Below are positions 40,468-48,772 of a DNA stretch of 64,000 nt, one piece after another. This DNA is from Stenotrophomonas sepilia (lineage in GTDB: Bacteria > Pseudomonadota > Gammaproteobacteria > Xanthomonadales > Xanthomonadaceae), in the NCBI RefSeq assembly GCF_003244875.1, contig NZ_LXXZ01000059.1:40707-104706 (forward strand). Reading direction: 5' to 3'. Both the position numbers and the translations under genes were made by a program. The notes below the pieces were generated by a model. That model did not search any database and was not told where the DNA came from. It saw only the letters and a list, made by a program, of their open reading frames with translations. How positions within the stretch are numbered: position 1 is the stretch's first letter; the number at the start of each line of letters is the position of its first letter.

Positions 40468-41349
40468 ATGAAAGAGAAGTCGCTTGCCTCCCTCAACGGC
40501 CTGGGCACCCTGGCCGGATCCCTGCTGGTCGCGCTGGCGGGTACCGCACTGTTCGTACTCGGGGCGACGACCAGGACCGGTTCCGGCTCACCGAACCTGC
40601 TGCTGATGCTGGCCGGCATGCTGGTGATCTTCGCTGCGGTCTTCATCCTGGCCGGCCTGTACACCATCCAGCCCAACCAGGCGGCGGTGCTGAGCCTGTT
40701 CGGCAAGTACGTCGGCACCGTCAAGGACAACGGCCTGCGCTGGAACAACCCCTTCTATGCCAAGCGCCGGGTCAGCCAGCGCGTGCGCAACTTCGAGAGC
40801 GGCAAGCTGAAGGTCAACGAGCTGGACGGCAGCCCGATCGAGATCGCCGCGGTCATCGTCTGGCAGGTGGTCGATGCCTCCGAGGCCGTCTACAACGTGG
40901 ACGACTACGAAAGCTTCGTGCACATCCAGTCCGAATCGGCGTTGCGCGCGATGGCCACCAGCTATCCCTACGACCAGCACGAGGAGGGACAGCTGGCGCT
41001 GCGCAGCCATGCCAGCGATATCTCCCAGCACCTGAAGAACGAGCTGGCCGAACGCCTGGCCGACGCTGGCGTGCAGGTGATCGACGCACGCATCAGCCAC
41101 CTCGCCTACGCCGCCGAAATCGCCCAGGCGATGCTGCAGCGGCAGCAGGCCAACGCAGTGATCGCTGCACGCACGCGCATCGTGGCCGGTGCGGTCGGCA
41201 TGGTTGAAATGGCCCTGGCCGAACTGCAGAAGAACGGCGTGGTGCAGCTGGATGAGGAACGCAAGGCGCACATGGTCAGCAACCTGCTGACCGTGCTGTG
41301 CTCGGACCGCGGCACCCAGCCGATCGTCAACGCCGGTTCGCTGTACTGA
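40468..41349 (+). CDS. SPFH/band 7 domain membrane protein
   Basis: A 293-residue protein with two N-terminal transmembrane helices (about 12-35 and 44-66). An SPFH/prohibitin domain begins at [30 protein letters not shown] and extends to about 240 ([32 protein letters not shown]). It resembles the stomatin-like proteins that scaffold membrane complexes. It is the first gene of a five-gene run with very small gaps, preceded by an operator-like dyad. The role in this operon is unknown. Confidence 0.9.
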   Translation: MKEKSLASLNGLGTLAGSLLVALAGTALFVLGATTRTGSGSPNLLLMLAGMLVIFAAVFILAGLYTIQPNQAAVLSLFGKYVGTVKDNGLRWNNPFYAKRRVSQRVRNFESGKLKVNELDGSPIEIAAVIVWQVVDASEAVYNVDDYESFVHIQSESALRAMATSYPYDQHEEGQLALRSHASDISQHLKNELAERLADAGVQVIDARISHLAYAAEIAQAMLQRQQANAVIAARTRIVAGAVGMVEMALAELQKNGVVQLDEERKAHMVSNLLTVLCSDRGTQPIVNAGSLY

Positions 41350-41394
41350 ACCACCCTCGCAACGGGGCGCCCCACCGCCCCGCCAGGAGCTTGC

Positions 41395-41574
41395 ATGAGT
41401 GAGAAGAAAGCCTACCCGCTGCGCATCAATGCCGACGTCCTGGCCGCCGCGCAACGCTGGGCTGACGACGAGCTGCGCAGCCTCAACGCGCAGATCGAGT
41501 ATGTGCTGCGCGACGCGCTGCGCAAGGCAGGCCGCCTGCCGAAACCCACGCCATCTTCAGAGGACAAGGAATGA
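41395..41574 (+). CDS. Arc-type ribbon-helix-helix DNA-binding protein
   Basis: A 59-residue protein: after [20 protein letters not shown] comes a short loop and [18 protein letters not shown], the strand-helix-helix order of Arc/MetJ repressors. It starts at ATG 41395 with AGGAG nine bases upstream, and its stop overlaps the next start (ATGA). It probably dimerises and binds DNA at a short dyad. The dyad at 40422-40438 in the operon promoter is the obvious candidate site, suggesting autoregulation. Neither point is proven. Confidence 0.8.
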   Translation: MSEKKAYPLRINADVLAAAQRWADDELRSLNAQIEYVLRDALRKAGRLPKPTPSSEDKE

Positions 41575-41750
41575 GCAAGCGCTGGAGCTACCAGACGATC
41601 GAGGTCAAGACGTCCATGATGGGCCTGCTCAAGGCCGAGGACATCCAGAGCGAACTGAGCCGCCAAGGCCAACTGGGCTGGGAGCTGGTCAACATCATCA
41701 TCCCCGCACCGATGCGCCCGGCGATGCTGGTGTTCAAGAAGGAGGCCTGA
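41571..41750 (+). CDS. DUF4177-type small protein
   Basis: A 59-residue protein with [16 protein letters not shown], LNRQGxxGWELV-like [16 protein letters not shown], and AMLVFKKEA at the end. This is the pattern of DUF4177, small beta-alpha-beta proteins of unknown role. Start ATG 41571 overlaps the ribbon-helix-helix gene stop. It ends three bases before the PH-domain gene. Confidence 0.78.
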   Translation: MSKRWSYQTIEVKTSMMGLLKAEDIQSELSRQGQLGWELVNIIIPAPMRPAMLVFKKEA

Positions 41751-41753
41751 GCC

Positions 41754-42347
41754 ATGGGCGCCAGCGATCCGAAACAGTACGAGGTGGCCGAGAGCTCGCC
41801 GTTGCGCGTGCTGTGGATCGTGCTGCCCCTGCTCGCCGCCTTCGTGGCCTGCTTGTATGCGCAGCTGTACAAGGCGCCGGCCAGTGCCCCCTGGATCGAA
41901 GTAACGCTGTCGCCGCCCTGGTTCCGGATGGGCGGCAGTGCCGCCTGGAGTCTGCTGGTGATCGCGGTACTCGGCATCGGGTTGGGCGCAGCATTCTTCC
42001 GTCGCCGGGTGGAACTGGCCGACAACGTGCTGGATGTGCGCTCGACGATGTACCGCCGCCGCGTTCCGGTGGCGCAGCTGCGGCTGGACCAGGCCGAGGT
42101 GGTCGACCTGCAGCGTGACCCCCGCTATGGCATCCGCTTCAAGACCAACGGCTACGCAATGCCGGGCTTCTATTCCGGCCACTTTCGCCTGCAGGGCGGC
42201 GCCAAGGGCTTCGCGCTGGTCACCAACCGCGCGCGCGTCCTCGCCCTGCCGGTCCGCGATGGCAGCACCCTGCTGCTCAGTCTCGATCGGCCACAGGCGC
42301 TGCTGGAAGCACTGCGCAAGGTGGCCGTGCCGGGCCCGCGGCAGTAA
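41754..42347 (+). CDS. Bacterial PH-domain membrane protein
   Basis: A 197-residue protein with two transmembrane helices (about 18-38 and 62-80). A beta-rich C-terminal domain (VELADNVLDVRSTMYRRRVPVAQLRLDQAEVVDL ... TLLLSLDRPQALLEALR) is typical of bacterial PH-like domains. It is likely anchored in the inner membrane with the PH fold in the cytoplasm. Located three bases after the DUF4177 gene, within the SPFH operon. Confidence 0.75.
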   Translation: MGASDPKQYEVAESSPLRVLWIVLPLLAAFVACLYAQLYKAPASAPWIEVTLSPPWFRMGGSAAWSLLVIAVLGIGLGAAFFRRRVELADNVLDVRSTMYRRRVPVAQLRLDQAEVVDLQRDPRYGIRFKTNGYAMPGFYSGHFRLQGGAKGFALVTNRARVLALPVRDGSTLLLSLDRPQALLEALRKVAVPGPRQ

Positions 42348-42356
42348 GCTGCGGCG

Positions 42357-43166
42357 ATGCAACGACGCCTGCCCCTGCTGATCAATACCGAAGCCATCGA
42401 ACTGTGGCCCGCAGACCTGCTGCGTGCGCGCAGCAATCTCGACGCGCGCCTGCTGTCACGAGCGAACTGGGTGCTGCGGCGCAAATGCGATGGCCGTTAC
42501 CTGGCGGCGGTGGTGGAACACGGCGTGCACGCCATGGTGCCGCGCCTGGCGCGCGAGCCCGGGGCCGAGGAAGCACTGGCCTTGCTGGATGCAGCCGCGG
42601 CCCGGCCATTCGGTGCAAATCTGGAAGCGCAGTGGCTGCCCCTCGCCGGCCTGCAGCAGCGCCTGCAGCAGCTCGGCCTGGATGCCCAGCGCTATGCCGA
42701 CGACAGCGGCCTGCCGCTGGAACCCGAACCGTGCCTGCTGCACTTCGCTGGGCGCGACCGCTTCGCCCGCCCGCTGTGGCTGCGCCGCGGCGCTGCACAG
42801 GGCTGGCGGCGGATGCGCCTGCATGCAGCGCGCGATGGCATCGCACTGGATGCAATCTCCGGCTTCCGCAGCCATGCCTACCAGCTGGGCATCTTCGAAC
42901 GGAAACGGGCGCGCGGGCTGAGCGTGACGGAGATCCTGAAGGTGAATGCCGCGCCGGGGTTCAGTGAACACCATAGCGGCCATGCGCTGGACATCGGCAC
43001 GCCGGGCGACGCCCCGGCCGAGGAATCGTTCGACGCTACCGATGCGTTCGCCTGGCTACAGGTGCATGCCGGCGCGCATGGCTTCCAGCTGAGCTACCCG
43101 CGCGACAACCCGCACGGCATCGTCTACGAACCCTGGCACTGGTGCTGGAGACCGGCCAACGGCTGA
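42357..43166 (+). CDS. M15 family D-alanyl-D-alanine carboxypeptidase (VanY-like)
   Basis: A 269-residue protein whose C-terminal half is a D,D-carboxypeptidase of the VanY type. SGFRSHAYQ is followed by the zinc motif FSEHHSGHALDIG and, at the end, EPWHWCW with the third zinc His. The N-terminal half is not recognised and no signal peptide is evident, which is odd for a peptidoglycan enzyme. The start is ATG 42357, ten bases after the PH gene. It could trim D-Ala from peptidoglycan or its recycled fragments. Confidence 0.88.
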   Translation: MQRRLPLLINTEAIELWPADLLRARSNLDARLLSRANWVLRRKCDGRYLAAVVEHGVHAMVPRLAREPGAEEALALLDAAAARPFGANLEAQWLPLAGLQQRLQQLGLDAQRYADDSGLPLEPEPCLLHFAGRDRFARPLWLRRGAAQGWRRMRLHAARDGIALDAISGFRSHAYQLGIFERKRARGLSVTEILKVNAAPGFSEHHSGHALDIGTPGDAPAEESFDATDAFAWLQVHAGAHGFQLSYPRDNPHGIVYEPWHWCWRPANG

Positions 43167-43375
43167 GCCCCTCGTGGCGACCGCAAGGCGAAATTCATGG
43201 AGCTGTCCGGGCGGATTCCGCGCGCGCCCACCACGAGATGGAACAAGAAGGCAAAGACAGAAGCCGGTCGCTTCGCTCGAAGCCTCTACAACGGATCAGC
43301 GCGCGGCTGTTGGGTCCGCCTTCAAGCGAGCCGAGCACCGCAGGCCCGGCGAGGGCGAATAGGTGCGTGCGATTC

Positions 43376-43402
43376 TGTAGAGCCGAGCCACGCTCGGCTG
43401 CT
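43376..43402. repeat. REP-like GTAG arm
   Basis: TGTAGAGCCGAGCCACGCTC followed by GGCT closes a short hairpin, similar to the arms at 38315 and 38993. Confidence 0.7.
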
Positions 43403-43485
43403 CTCCGCACCGTCCCTCGACGGGCCGAGGAGCGCAGGGGACCGGTGCGCAGCACCGGCTCGCGGCCGGCGGCGCGTTTCTTTTG

Positions 43486-43519
43486 GTTACTTTTCTTTTC
43501 GCGCGAAAAGAAAAGTAAC
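43486..43519. repeat. Perfect 34-bp palindrome
   Basis: GTTACTTTTCTTTTCGC and its exact reverse complement join at a CGCG centre. It can form a long hairpin or cruciform; the T-rich and A-rich arms could act as a terminator in either direction. Confidence 0.9.
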
Positions 43520-43575
43520 GCCCATGAACCATCACGATCGCATCGGCATGGATCGGAGCGACAGCCCTGCGAACG

Positions 43576-43947
43576 TCACCGCCTCAACGCATTGATCGCC
43601 AGCAACACCCATCCGGCCATCATGCTGGTGCCACCGATCGGCGCCATCCGCGTCGGCCACTGCCACAACGCCCCACCCATCAGGCTGCCGGAAAACAGCA
43701 GGACACCCAGCAGCAGCACGTACAGCGCCAGGTGTGCGATCGCGCCCTGCGCGCGCGGCCCAAGCGCCACCAGCACCGCGCCATGCGCGAACGCATACAG
43801 CGCCGCCATGTTCAGATGCTGCTGCGCCAACGGGTCGGCCACGCCATGCGATGCATAGGCAGACAGGCCGATCGAGGCGGCAGCCAACAGCGCCCCCAGG
43901 CAGGCCAGCAGGGAAGGCTTACGTGCGCGACGTTCCAGATTGAACAT
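43576..43947 (-). CDS. DUF423 (YgdD/TMEM256) membrane protein
   Basis: A 123-residue protein with four transmembrane helices. LACLGALLAAASIGLSAYASHG is followed by QQHLNMAALYAFAHGAVLV, GVLLFSGSLMGGAL and PIGGTSMMAGWVLLAINAL. These are the conserved DUF423 pieces. It resides in the inner membrane; the function is unknown. Start ATG 43947. Confidence 0.9.
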   Translation of the reverse strand: MFNLERRARKPSLLACLGALLAAASIGLSAYASHGVADPLAQQHLNMAALYAFAHGAVLVALGPRAQGAIAHLALYVLLLGVLLFSGSLMGGALWQWPTRMAPIGGTSMMAGWVLLAINALRR

Positions 43948-43987
43948 GAGGGCTCCTTGCGCAGCGCCCCTTGACGGGCGCCGGATG

Positions 43988-44020
43988 AAAAAAAACGCGC
44001 CGCAATGAGCGGCGCGTTTT
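43988..44020 (-). terminator. Terminator after the SRPBCC-GyrI gene
   Basis: ACGCGCCGC and GCGGCGCGT arms around a 5-base loop. The minus strand has a T8 tail, with a T4 tail on the plus side. Confidence 0.9.
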
Positions 44021-44051
44021 CGTGTCCAACACTACATGGGTCAGCCGGGGA

Positions 44052-45125
44052 TTACTTGACGGCCCAGTAGATGTCGTAGGTACCTTCCGGGGTGAACGAC
44101 TTGTCGATGCCGTCCTTCCAGGTTTCGTACGGACGGTCGATGACTTCGTTGCCCGAGGTCACGGCCCAGGCACGCAGGCCGTTGCGCGCCACGTCCAGAC
44201 CCGCCATGTGGCCGGTGTAGGCCGCATGCGCCGAACGGTGCGGAGCAACGTGCACGTACTTGACCGGAGCGCCACCGTCGATCTTGACGGTCAGCTCGTC
44301 GGCAGCAGCACCTTCAGCACCCTTCTTCTTCACCGGCTGGGCGATGTCGAAAGCGTACTTCTCCTGGCCGAAGTCGGTGGTGATGATGCGGAACGGACCG
44401 GCAGCTTCAAGGCCATTGGCCTCCATCACGCGCTTGATCCACTCCTGGTTGTCCTTGATGGACTTGGTGATGGTGTCCTGACCGCGGTCCACGTTGCCGG
44501 CGTTGACCACCAGCAGGTTCTCGGCCGGCACTTCAACGATGGCCAGGTCGGTCAGCGGGGCTTCCGGCGTGCGGTAGTCCACGTTCGGCACGGTTGCGAG
44601 CATGTTGGCCATGCGCGACAGACCCATCTTGATGTCATCGCCGATCTGGCGGCTGACATACAGGCCGGAGTAACGGCCGAACAGGTCGAAGCCGTACTTC
44701 ACCGAGTAGTCCTGGGTGATCTTGACGTTGCGACCGCCCTTGCCGGTCGGCTCCAGGTTGAAGGTGGTGACCTTGTCGTGACCCTTGGTGGCGTCCTCGA
44801 TGGCGATCACAACACGCTTGTTCTCTTCGGCTTCGGTGATCTTCCAGGAACCGGTACCCAGGTCCTTGGAGGTGAAGTCGAGGGTGGCACCGACACCCGA
44901 GGCCGGGCCGGACAGCTTCAGGTCAACGGCGGGATCGCGCAGTACCAGCGGGTTCCAGTCCTTGAAGCGGCGCAGGCTGCTGACCGTGTCGTACACGATC
45001 GTCATCTTGCGGTTGGTCTCGATGCTTTCGGTGATGTGACGCTCGCCCGGCAGACATACGCCAATGATGACGAACAGGCCAGCCACGATCCCCAAGGCGA
45101 TCAGGAACTCGATAATACGGGTCAT
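44052..45125 (-). CDS. Membrane-anchored SRPBCC / GyrI-like fusion protein
   Basis: A 357-residue protein. An N-terminal transmembrane helix (IIEFLIALGIVAGLFVIIGVC) is followed by an SRPBCC (polyketide cyclase-like) domain at about 30-180. A GyrI-like effector-binding domain (AIVEVPAENLLVVNAGNVDRGQDT ... GTYDIYWAVK) lies at about 190-357. Both domains usually bind small hydrophobic ligands, so a ligand-sensing or carrier role at the membrane is plausible. There is no DNA-binding domain. It stands alone, with a strong terminator behind it. Confidence 0.82.
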   Translation of the reverse strand: MTRIIEFLIALGIVAGLFVIIGVCLPGERHITESIETNRKMTIVYDTVSSLRRFKDWNPLVLRDPAVDLKLSGPASGVGATLDFTSKDLGTGSWKITEAEENKRVVIAIEDATKGHDKVTTFNLEPTGKGGRNVKITQDYSVKYGFDLFGRYSGLYVSRQIGDDIKMGLSRMANMLATVPNVDYRTPEAPLTDLAIVEVPAENLLVVNAGNVDRGQDTITKSIKDNQEWIKRVMEANGLEAAGPFRIITTDFGQEKYAFDIAQPVKKKGAEGAAADELTVKIDGGAPVKYVHVAPHRSAHAAYTGHMAGLDVARNGLRAWAVTSGNEVIDRPYETWKDGIDKSFTPEGTYDIYWAVK

Positions 45126-45250
45126 TCAGAGAGTCTCCGGGGCCGATCCCACGGCCGGGTTGATTGAAGCGAAGCGCCAATCCTAGCAGGCTTCGCGGGC
45201 ATTGTTTATCGGGATTGGCGCACCGGTTTCCCTGCCGGCTGCGTATTTGT

Positions 45251-45360
45251 ATGGACAAAGGATTCGAAGGGTAACGCATACCGCTACCCGGCAAGTAGGG
45301 GGCAACCCTGGCGGAAACCCCGGACTACGACCCAAGTCTTTGTACTTGAAAGATTTTTTC
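45251..45360 (+). ncRNA. Candidate intergenic small RNA with intrinsic terminator
   Basis: This sequence has the parts of a small RNA: a hairpin GGGTA/TACCC (45269-45289), an outer GTAG/CTAC pairing (45295-45328) enclosing C-rich loops, and a terminal hairpin AGTCTTT/AAAGATT (45335-45355) followed by T6. The terminator points along the plus strand. No plus-strand gene ends upstream of it, because the left neighbour is a minus-strand gene start. The promoter is not clear: TATGGA near 45251 is only a weak -10. C-rich loops recall xanthomonad sRNAs such as sX13, but I cannot claim homology. Confidence 0.4.
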
Positions 45361-46002
45361 TCAGACCAGCTGGAGTTCGAACGCCTTCAATACGGCACGC
45401 GTACGGTCGCGCACACCCAGCTTGGAAAGGATGTTGGACACGTGGTTCTTGATGGTGCCCTCGGCGACGCCCAGCGAATTGGCGATCTCCTTGTTGGAGA
45501 AGCCACTGGCCATCAGCCGCAGGATCTCGGTCTCGCGGTCGGTCAGCGGGTCCGGGCGGTCCAGGCTGACGAATTCATTGCGCATGTGCTCCAGGCCGGA
45601 CAGCAGGCGCTGGGTTACCGCCGGCTGCACCAGCGATCCCCCGTCGGCCACGGTGCGGATGGCACCGACCAGCTGTGCCAGGGTGACGTCCTTGAGCAGG
45701 TAGCCCTTGGCACCGGCCTTGAGCCCGGCCAGCACCAGCTGGTCGTCGTCGAAGGTGGTGAGGATGATGGTCGGCGGCAGCTGTTCCTGCCGCGACAGCA
45801 CCTGCAGGGCCTCCAGCCCCGACATCACCGGCATGCGCATGTCCATCAGCACCACGTCGGGGCGTACCTGGGGGATCAGCTCGACCGCCTGCCGGCCGTC
45901 GCCGGCCTCGGCCACCACCTCGATGCCGTCGTCGAGCGCCAGCAGGGAGCGGATTCCCTGCCGCACCAGGGTTTGGTCGTCGACCAGGCAGACGCGAATC
46001 AT
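45361..46002 (-). CDS. NarL/LuxR-family response regulator
   Basis: A 213-residue protein. The receiver domain has acidic residues DDQ near position 8, phospho-acceptor Asp54 in LMDMRMP and Lys in GYLLKD. The C-terminal LuxR helix-turn-helix is LTDRETEILRLMASGFSNKEIANSLGVAEGTIKNHVSNIL. ATG 46002 shares bases with the kinase stop (TGATG), so the two are translationally coupled. The kinase is the obvious partner. Targets are unknown. Confidence 0.94.
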   Translation of the reverse strand: MIRVCLVDDQTLVRQGIRSLLALDDGIEVVAEAGDGRQAVELIPQVRPDVVLMDMRMPVMSGLEALQVLSRQEQLPPTIILTTFDDDQLVLAGLKAGAKGYLLKDVTLAQLVGAIRTVADGGSLVQPAVTQRLLSGLEHMRNEFVSLDRPDPLTDRETEILRLMASGFSNKEIANSLGVAEGTIKNHVSNILSKLGVRDRTRAVLKAFELQLV

Positions 46003-47198
46003 CAACGCACTCCTTCAGGAACCTTGGTAAGGGCCGCCACCAGCACCGTTGCCGGCACCGTCGCCCGCAGCCGGAAACCCTCACCGGGGCGGGTTTCGAT
46101 CTGCAGCTGGCCACCACATTGTTGCAGGCGCTCGCGCATGCCGCGCAAGCCATTGCCCACATTGACCATATCCGCGCCGACGCCGTCGTCGCGGGCCTCG
46201 ACCACCACCCGATCGGGGGCTTCACGGTACACCTTGATCCACAGGTGGCGGGCGCTGGCATGGCGCACCGCGTTGGTGATGATCTCCTGGGTGCAGCGCA
46301 GCAGTACGTGGGCCCGCTGCGGGTCCTCCACGTTCAGCGGATCCTCGATCTCCAGCTGGATGTCCAGCGAGGGCACGTTCTCGGTCAGCGGGCGCAGCGC
46401 GGCGGCCAGATCAATCGCGCCGGTCTCGCGCAGCTGGCTCACCACCTCGCGCACATTGCCCAGCAGCAGCTTGGCCAGCGCGTGCGAGCGCTTCACGTGG
46501 TCGAGGGCCTGGCCCTCGGCCAGGTGCCCGGCGACCTCCAGGTTCAGGGTCAGCGCGGTCAGCTGGTGGCCCAGCAGGTCATGCAGTTCGCGCGAAATGC
46601 GGGTGCGCTCGTTGACCCGCGCGCTCTCGGCCAGCAGGGCGCGGGTGGCGCGCAGTTCCGAATTGAGCCGGCGCTGCTCGTCGCGGGCCTCGGTCTGCTG
46701 CCGCGCGACCAGGCTGGTCACGAAGATGAACATGGAGAAGCCGCCATACAGCAGCGACTGCATCACCGCTTCGAACAGCGGGAAGCGCAGCAGCAGGTAA
46801 TAGACCGGAGCCACGGCCAGCTGGCTGACCAGCAGCCACAGCACGCCCAGCCGTACCGACAGCATCCACGGAATGACCCCGGCGGCCACCATCATCAGGA
46901 TGCTGCCCAGGCCCGACCCGCTGAGGAAGCTGACCCCCAGCGCCGAGACCGTCAGCAACAGCAGCAGGCCGCGGTCCAGCCAGCTGGTGTGGCTGTCGCT
47001 GCGCAGGATGCGGGTCAGCCAGTAGTAGGCCGTGCCGAAGGACAGGTAGGCGACGAACAGCAGGATCGCCCAGCCGCCCATGTCAGCGCGGCTGTGCAGG
47101 TTCTCGAACTGCGAGTACGCCAGCGGCAGGCCGACCATGACCCAGGTGAACAGGCCGGCCAGGCGGAGGACGCGGGTATGGCTGAGGACTCCCAACAT
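46002..47198 (-). CDS. HisKA_3-type sensor histidine kinase
   Basis: A 398-residue kinase. Six hydrophobic helices lie within residues 10-165, with no large periplasmic loop, so the stimulus is probably sensed in or at the membrane. A coiled-coil linker precedes the HisKA_3 phospho-acceptor site His206 in ISRELHDLLGHQLTALTLN. The HATPase domain carries DDGVGADMVNVGNGLRGMRERL. It resembles DesK/LiaS-type kinases. It is co-transcribed with the response regulator. Confidence 0.92.
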   Translation of the reverse strand: MLGVLSHTRVLRLAGLFTWVMVGLPLAYSQFENLHSRADMGGWAILLFVAYLSFGTAYYWLTRILRSDSHTSWLDRGLLLLLTVSALGVSFLSGSGLGSILMMVAAGVIPWMLSVRLGVLWLLVSQLAVAPVYYLLLRFPLFEAVMQSLLYGGFSMFIFVTSLVARQQTEARDEQRRLNSELRATRALLAESARVNERTRISRELHDLLGHQLTALTLNLEVAGHLAEGQALDHVKRSHALAKLLLGNVREVVSQLRETGAIDLAAALRPLTENVPSLDIQLEIEDPLNVEDPQRAHVLLRCTQEIITNAVRHASARHLWIKVYREAPDRVVVEARDDGVGADMVNVGNGLRGMRERLQQCGGQLQIETRPGEGFRLRATVPATVLVAALTKVPEGVR

Positions 47199-47349
47199 GC
47201 CAGCACTCTACGGGCCCGGCCTGCGTCGCGCACTCCCACGGAAGTCATGCCCCTGCGGTCGCCTGTTCATGCCGCAGCCCACCCCGGGCATGCAATAATC
47301 GTGCGCAGGGTCCCTTGATGGACCAACCGCGTTACCCCACGGAGTCACA

Positions 47350-47946
47350 ATGTCGATTGTCATCCGCGACGTGCGCGAGCACGAGCTCGATTCCGTCCTG
47401 GCTTTGAACAACAATGCTGGCCTGGCCATCCTTCCCCTGGATGCGGCCCGCCTGCGCCTGTTCTATGAAACCGCTGAGTACTTCCGCGTCGCCGAGCGCG
47501 ACGGCAACCTGGCCGGCTTCCTGATCGGCTTTGGCAGCGACAGCCAGCACGACAGCAGCAATTTCGCCTGGTTCAAGCAGCAGCTGGACGCCCCGTTCTT
47601 CTATATCGACCGCATCGTGGTCGCCAGCCGCCGTCGTGGCGGCGGCGTCGGCCGTGCGTTCTATGCCGACGCGCAGAGCTTCGCCGAGCTGCGCTACCCG
47701 CAGATGACCTGCGAAGTCTTCCTCGACCATGGCGCCGATGCCGCCCTGCTCTTCCACGGCAGCTTCGGCTTCCGCGAGCTGGGCCAGAACACGATGCCGC
47801 AGGTCGATGTGCGCGCCAGCATGCTGGCCAAGGAACTGTGCAGCTACCCCTGGGTCAAGGAGACCTACGGCGGCAAGCTGCCGGATGTGGCATGGACACG
47901 CGCACGGCAGCTGCCGGCGCAGGCACAGCGGCCGACGGGGACCTGA
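47350..47946 (+). CDS. GNAT family N-acetyltransferase
   Basis: A 198-residue GNAT-fold protein: MSIVIRDVREHELDSVLALNN at the N-terminus, then FFYIDRIVVASRRRGGGVGRAFYADAQ with the acetyl-CoA-binding R/Q-x-x-G-x-G/A pattern. The substrate is unknown. It ends two bases before the minC start, so it may belong to the min operon. Divergent from the two-component system. Confidence 0.9.
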   Translation: MSIVIRDVREHELDSVLALNNNAGLAILPLDAARLRLFYETAEYFRVAERDGNLAGFLIGFGSDSQHDSSNFAWFKQQLDAPFFYIDRIVVASRRRGGGVGRAFYADAQSFAELRYPQMTCEVFLDHGADAALLFHGSFGFRELGQNTMPQVDVRASMLAKELCSYPWVKETYGGKLPDVAWTRARQLPAQAQRPTGT

Positions 47947-47948
47947 GC

Positions 47949-48737
47949 GTGGCGGTGAATTTCGATTACGAACAGGCCGGTGAACTGAAGATCGGCCAGG
48001 TGGGCATCGCCAACCTGCGCATCCGTACCCTTGATGTCGAACGCCTCGTGCAGGAAATGCGCGAGCGCGTGACCCGCGCCCCGAAGCTGTTCGGCCGCGC
48101 CGCGGTGATCCTCGACTTCGGCGGCCTGAGCCAGGTGCCGGATGTGGCCACCGCGCAGGCGCTGGTCGACGGCCTGCGCAGCGCCGGCGTGCTGCCGGTG
48201 GCGCTGGCCTATGGCACCAGCGCGATCGACCTGCTCTCGCAGCAGCTCGGCCTGCCGCTGCTGGCCAAGTTCCGCGCGCAGTACGAGCGTGCCGAGGCCG
48301 AACCGGCCCCGCCGCCGCCTGCACCGAAGCCGCGCCGCGCAGCCCGTGCCGAACCGAAGCCGGCCCCGGCAACGCCGGTGGCCAAGGTGGCCGACGCGGC
48401 TGCACCGAAGCCGGGCCGCATGCAGCTGGGCAACGTGCGTTCGGGCCAGCAGCTGTACGCGGAAAACTGCGACCTGACCGTGATGGCCACCGTCGGCGCC
48501 GGCGCCGAGGTCATCGCCGATGGCAGCATCCACATCTACGGCACCCTGCGCGGCCGCGCGCTGGCAGGAGCCCAGGGCAACACCGCGGCACGCATTTTCT
48601 GCCGTGATTTCCATGCGGAACTGGTCGCCATTGCCGGCCATTACAAGGTACTGGACGATGTCCCGGACAACCTGCGCGGCAAGGCCGTGCAGGTCTGGCT
48701 GGAACAGGACCAGATCAAGATCGCTGCGCTGGACTGA
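47949..48737 (+). CDS. minC: Septum site-determining protein MinC
   Basis: A 262-residue FtsZ assembly inhibitor. The N-terminal domain (LKIGQVGIANLRIRTLDVERLVQEM) is followed by an Ala/Pro linker at about 115-155. The beta-helical C-terminal domain (GRMQLGNVRSGQQLYAENCDLTVMATVGAGAEVIADGSIHIYG) binds MinD. GTG 47949, with GGGGA seven bases upstream, gives the family-like start (VAVNFDYEQAGEL). An ATG at 47892 would overlap the GNAT gene. First of minCDE. Confidence 0.93.
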   Translation: MAVNFDYEQAGELKIGQVGIANLRIRTLDVERLVQEMRERVTRAPKLFGRAAVILDFGGLSQVPDVATAQALVDGLRSAGVLPVALAYGTSAIDLLSQQLGLPLLAKFRAQYERAEAEPAPPPPAPKPRRAARAEPKPAPATPVAKVADAAAPKPGRMQLGNVRSGQQLYAENCDLTVMATVGAGAEVIADGSIHIYGTLRGRALAGAQGNTAARIFCRDFHAELVAIAGHYKVLDDVPDNLRGKAVQVWLEQDQIKIAALD

Positions 48738-48772
48738 CGCAGCCCCCAAACAGAATCATCAGGAGAAGTCCT

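Larger units (their letters stand above)
43167..43575. other. Non-coding spacer with a composite repeat module
   Basis: This 409-base spacer shows no convincing gene. It contains a GTAG-type arm at 43376-43402, a GC-rich segment with GAGCGCAGGGGACCGGTGCG near 43430-43450 and a perfect 34-bp palindrome at 43486-43519. The combination of these modules looks like a decayed or composite dispersed repeat. The left part (43167-43370) is rich in short Arg-coding runs in all frames. Confidence 0.55.

Noticed and set aside
40468..43166. SPFH operon as a classical toxin-antitoxin locus
   Set aside because: Although the ribbon-helix-helix protein resembles antitoxins, the neighbouring DUF4177 and membrane proteins show no toxin fold.
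43142..43858. Plus-strand frame across the 43.2-43.8 kb spacer
   Set aside because: It reads through REP arms, a palindrome and the DUF423 gene in antisense, and lacks any protein-like pattern.
45201..45360. Cyclic-di-GMP (GEMM) riboswitch
   Set aside because: The conserved core sequences of that riboswitch are not found, and no plus-strand gene follows that could be controlled.
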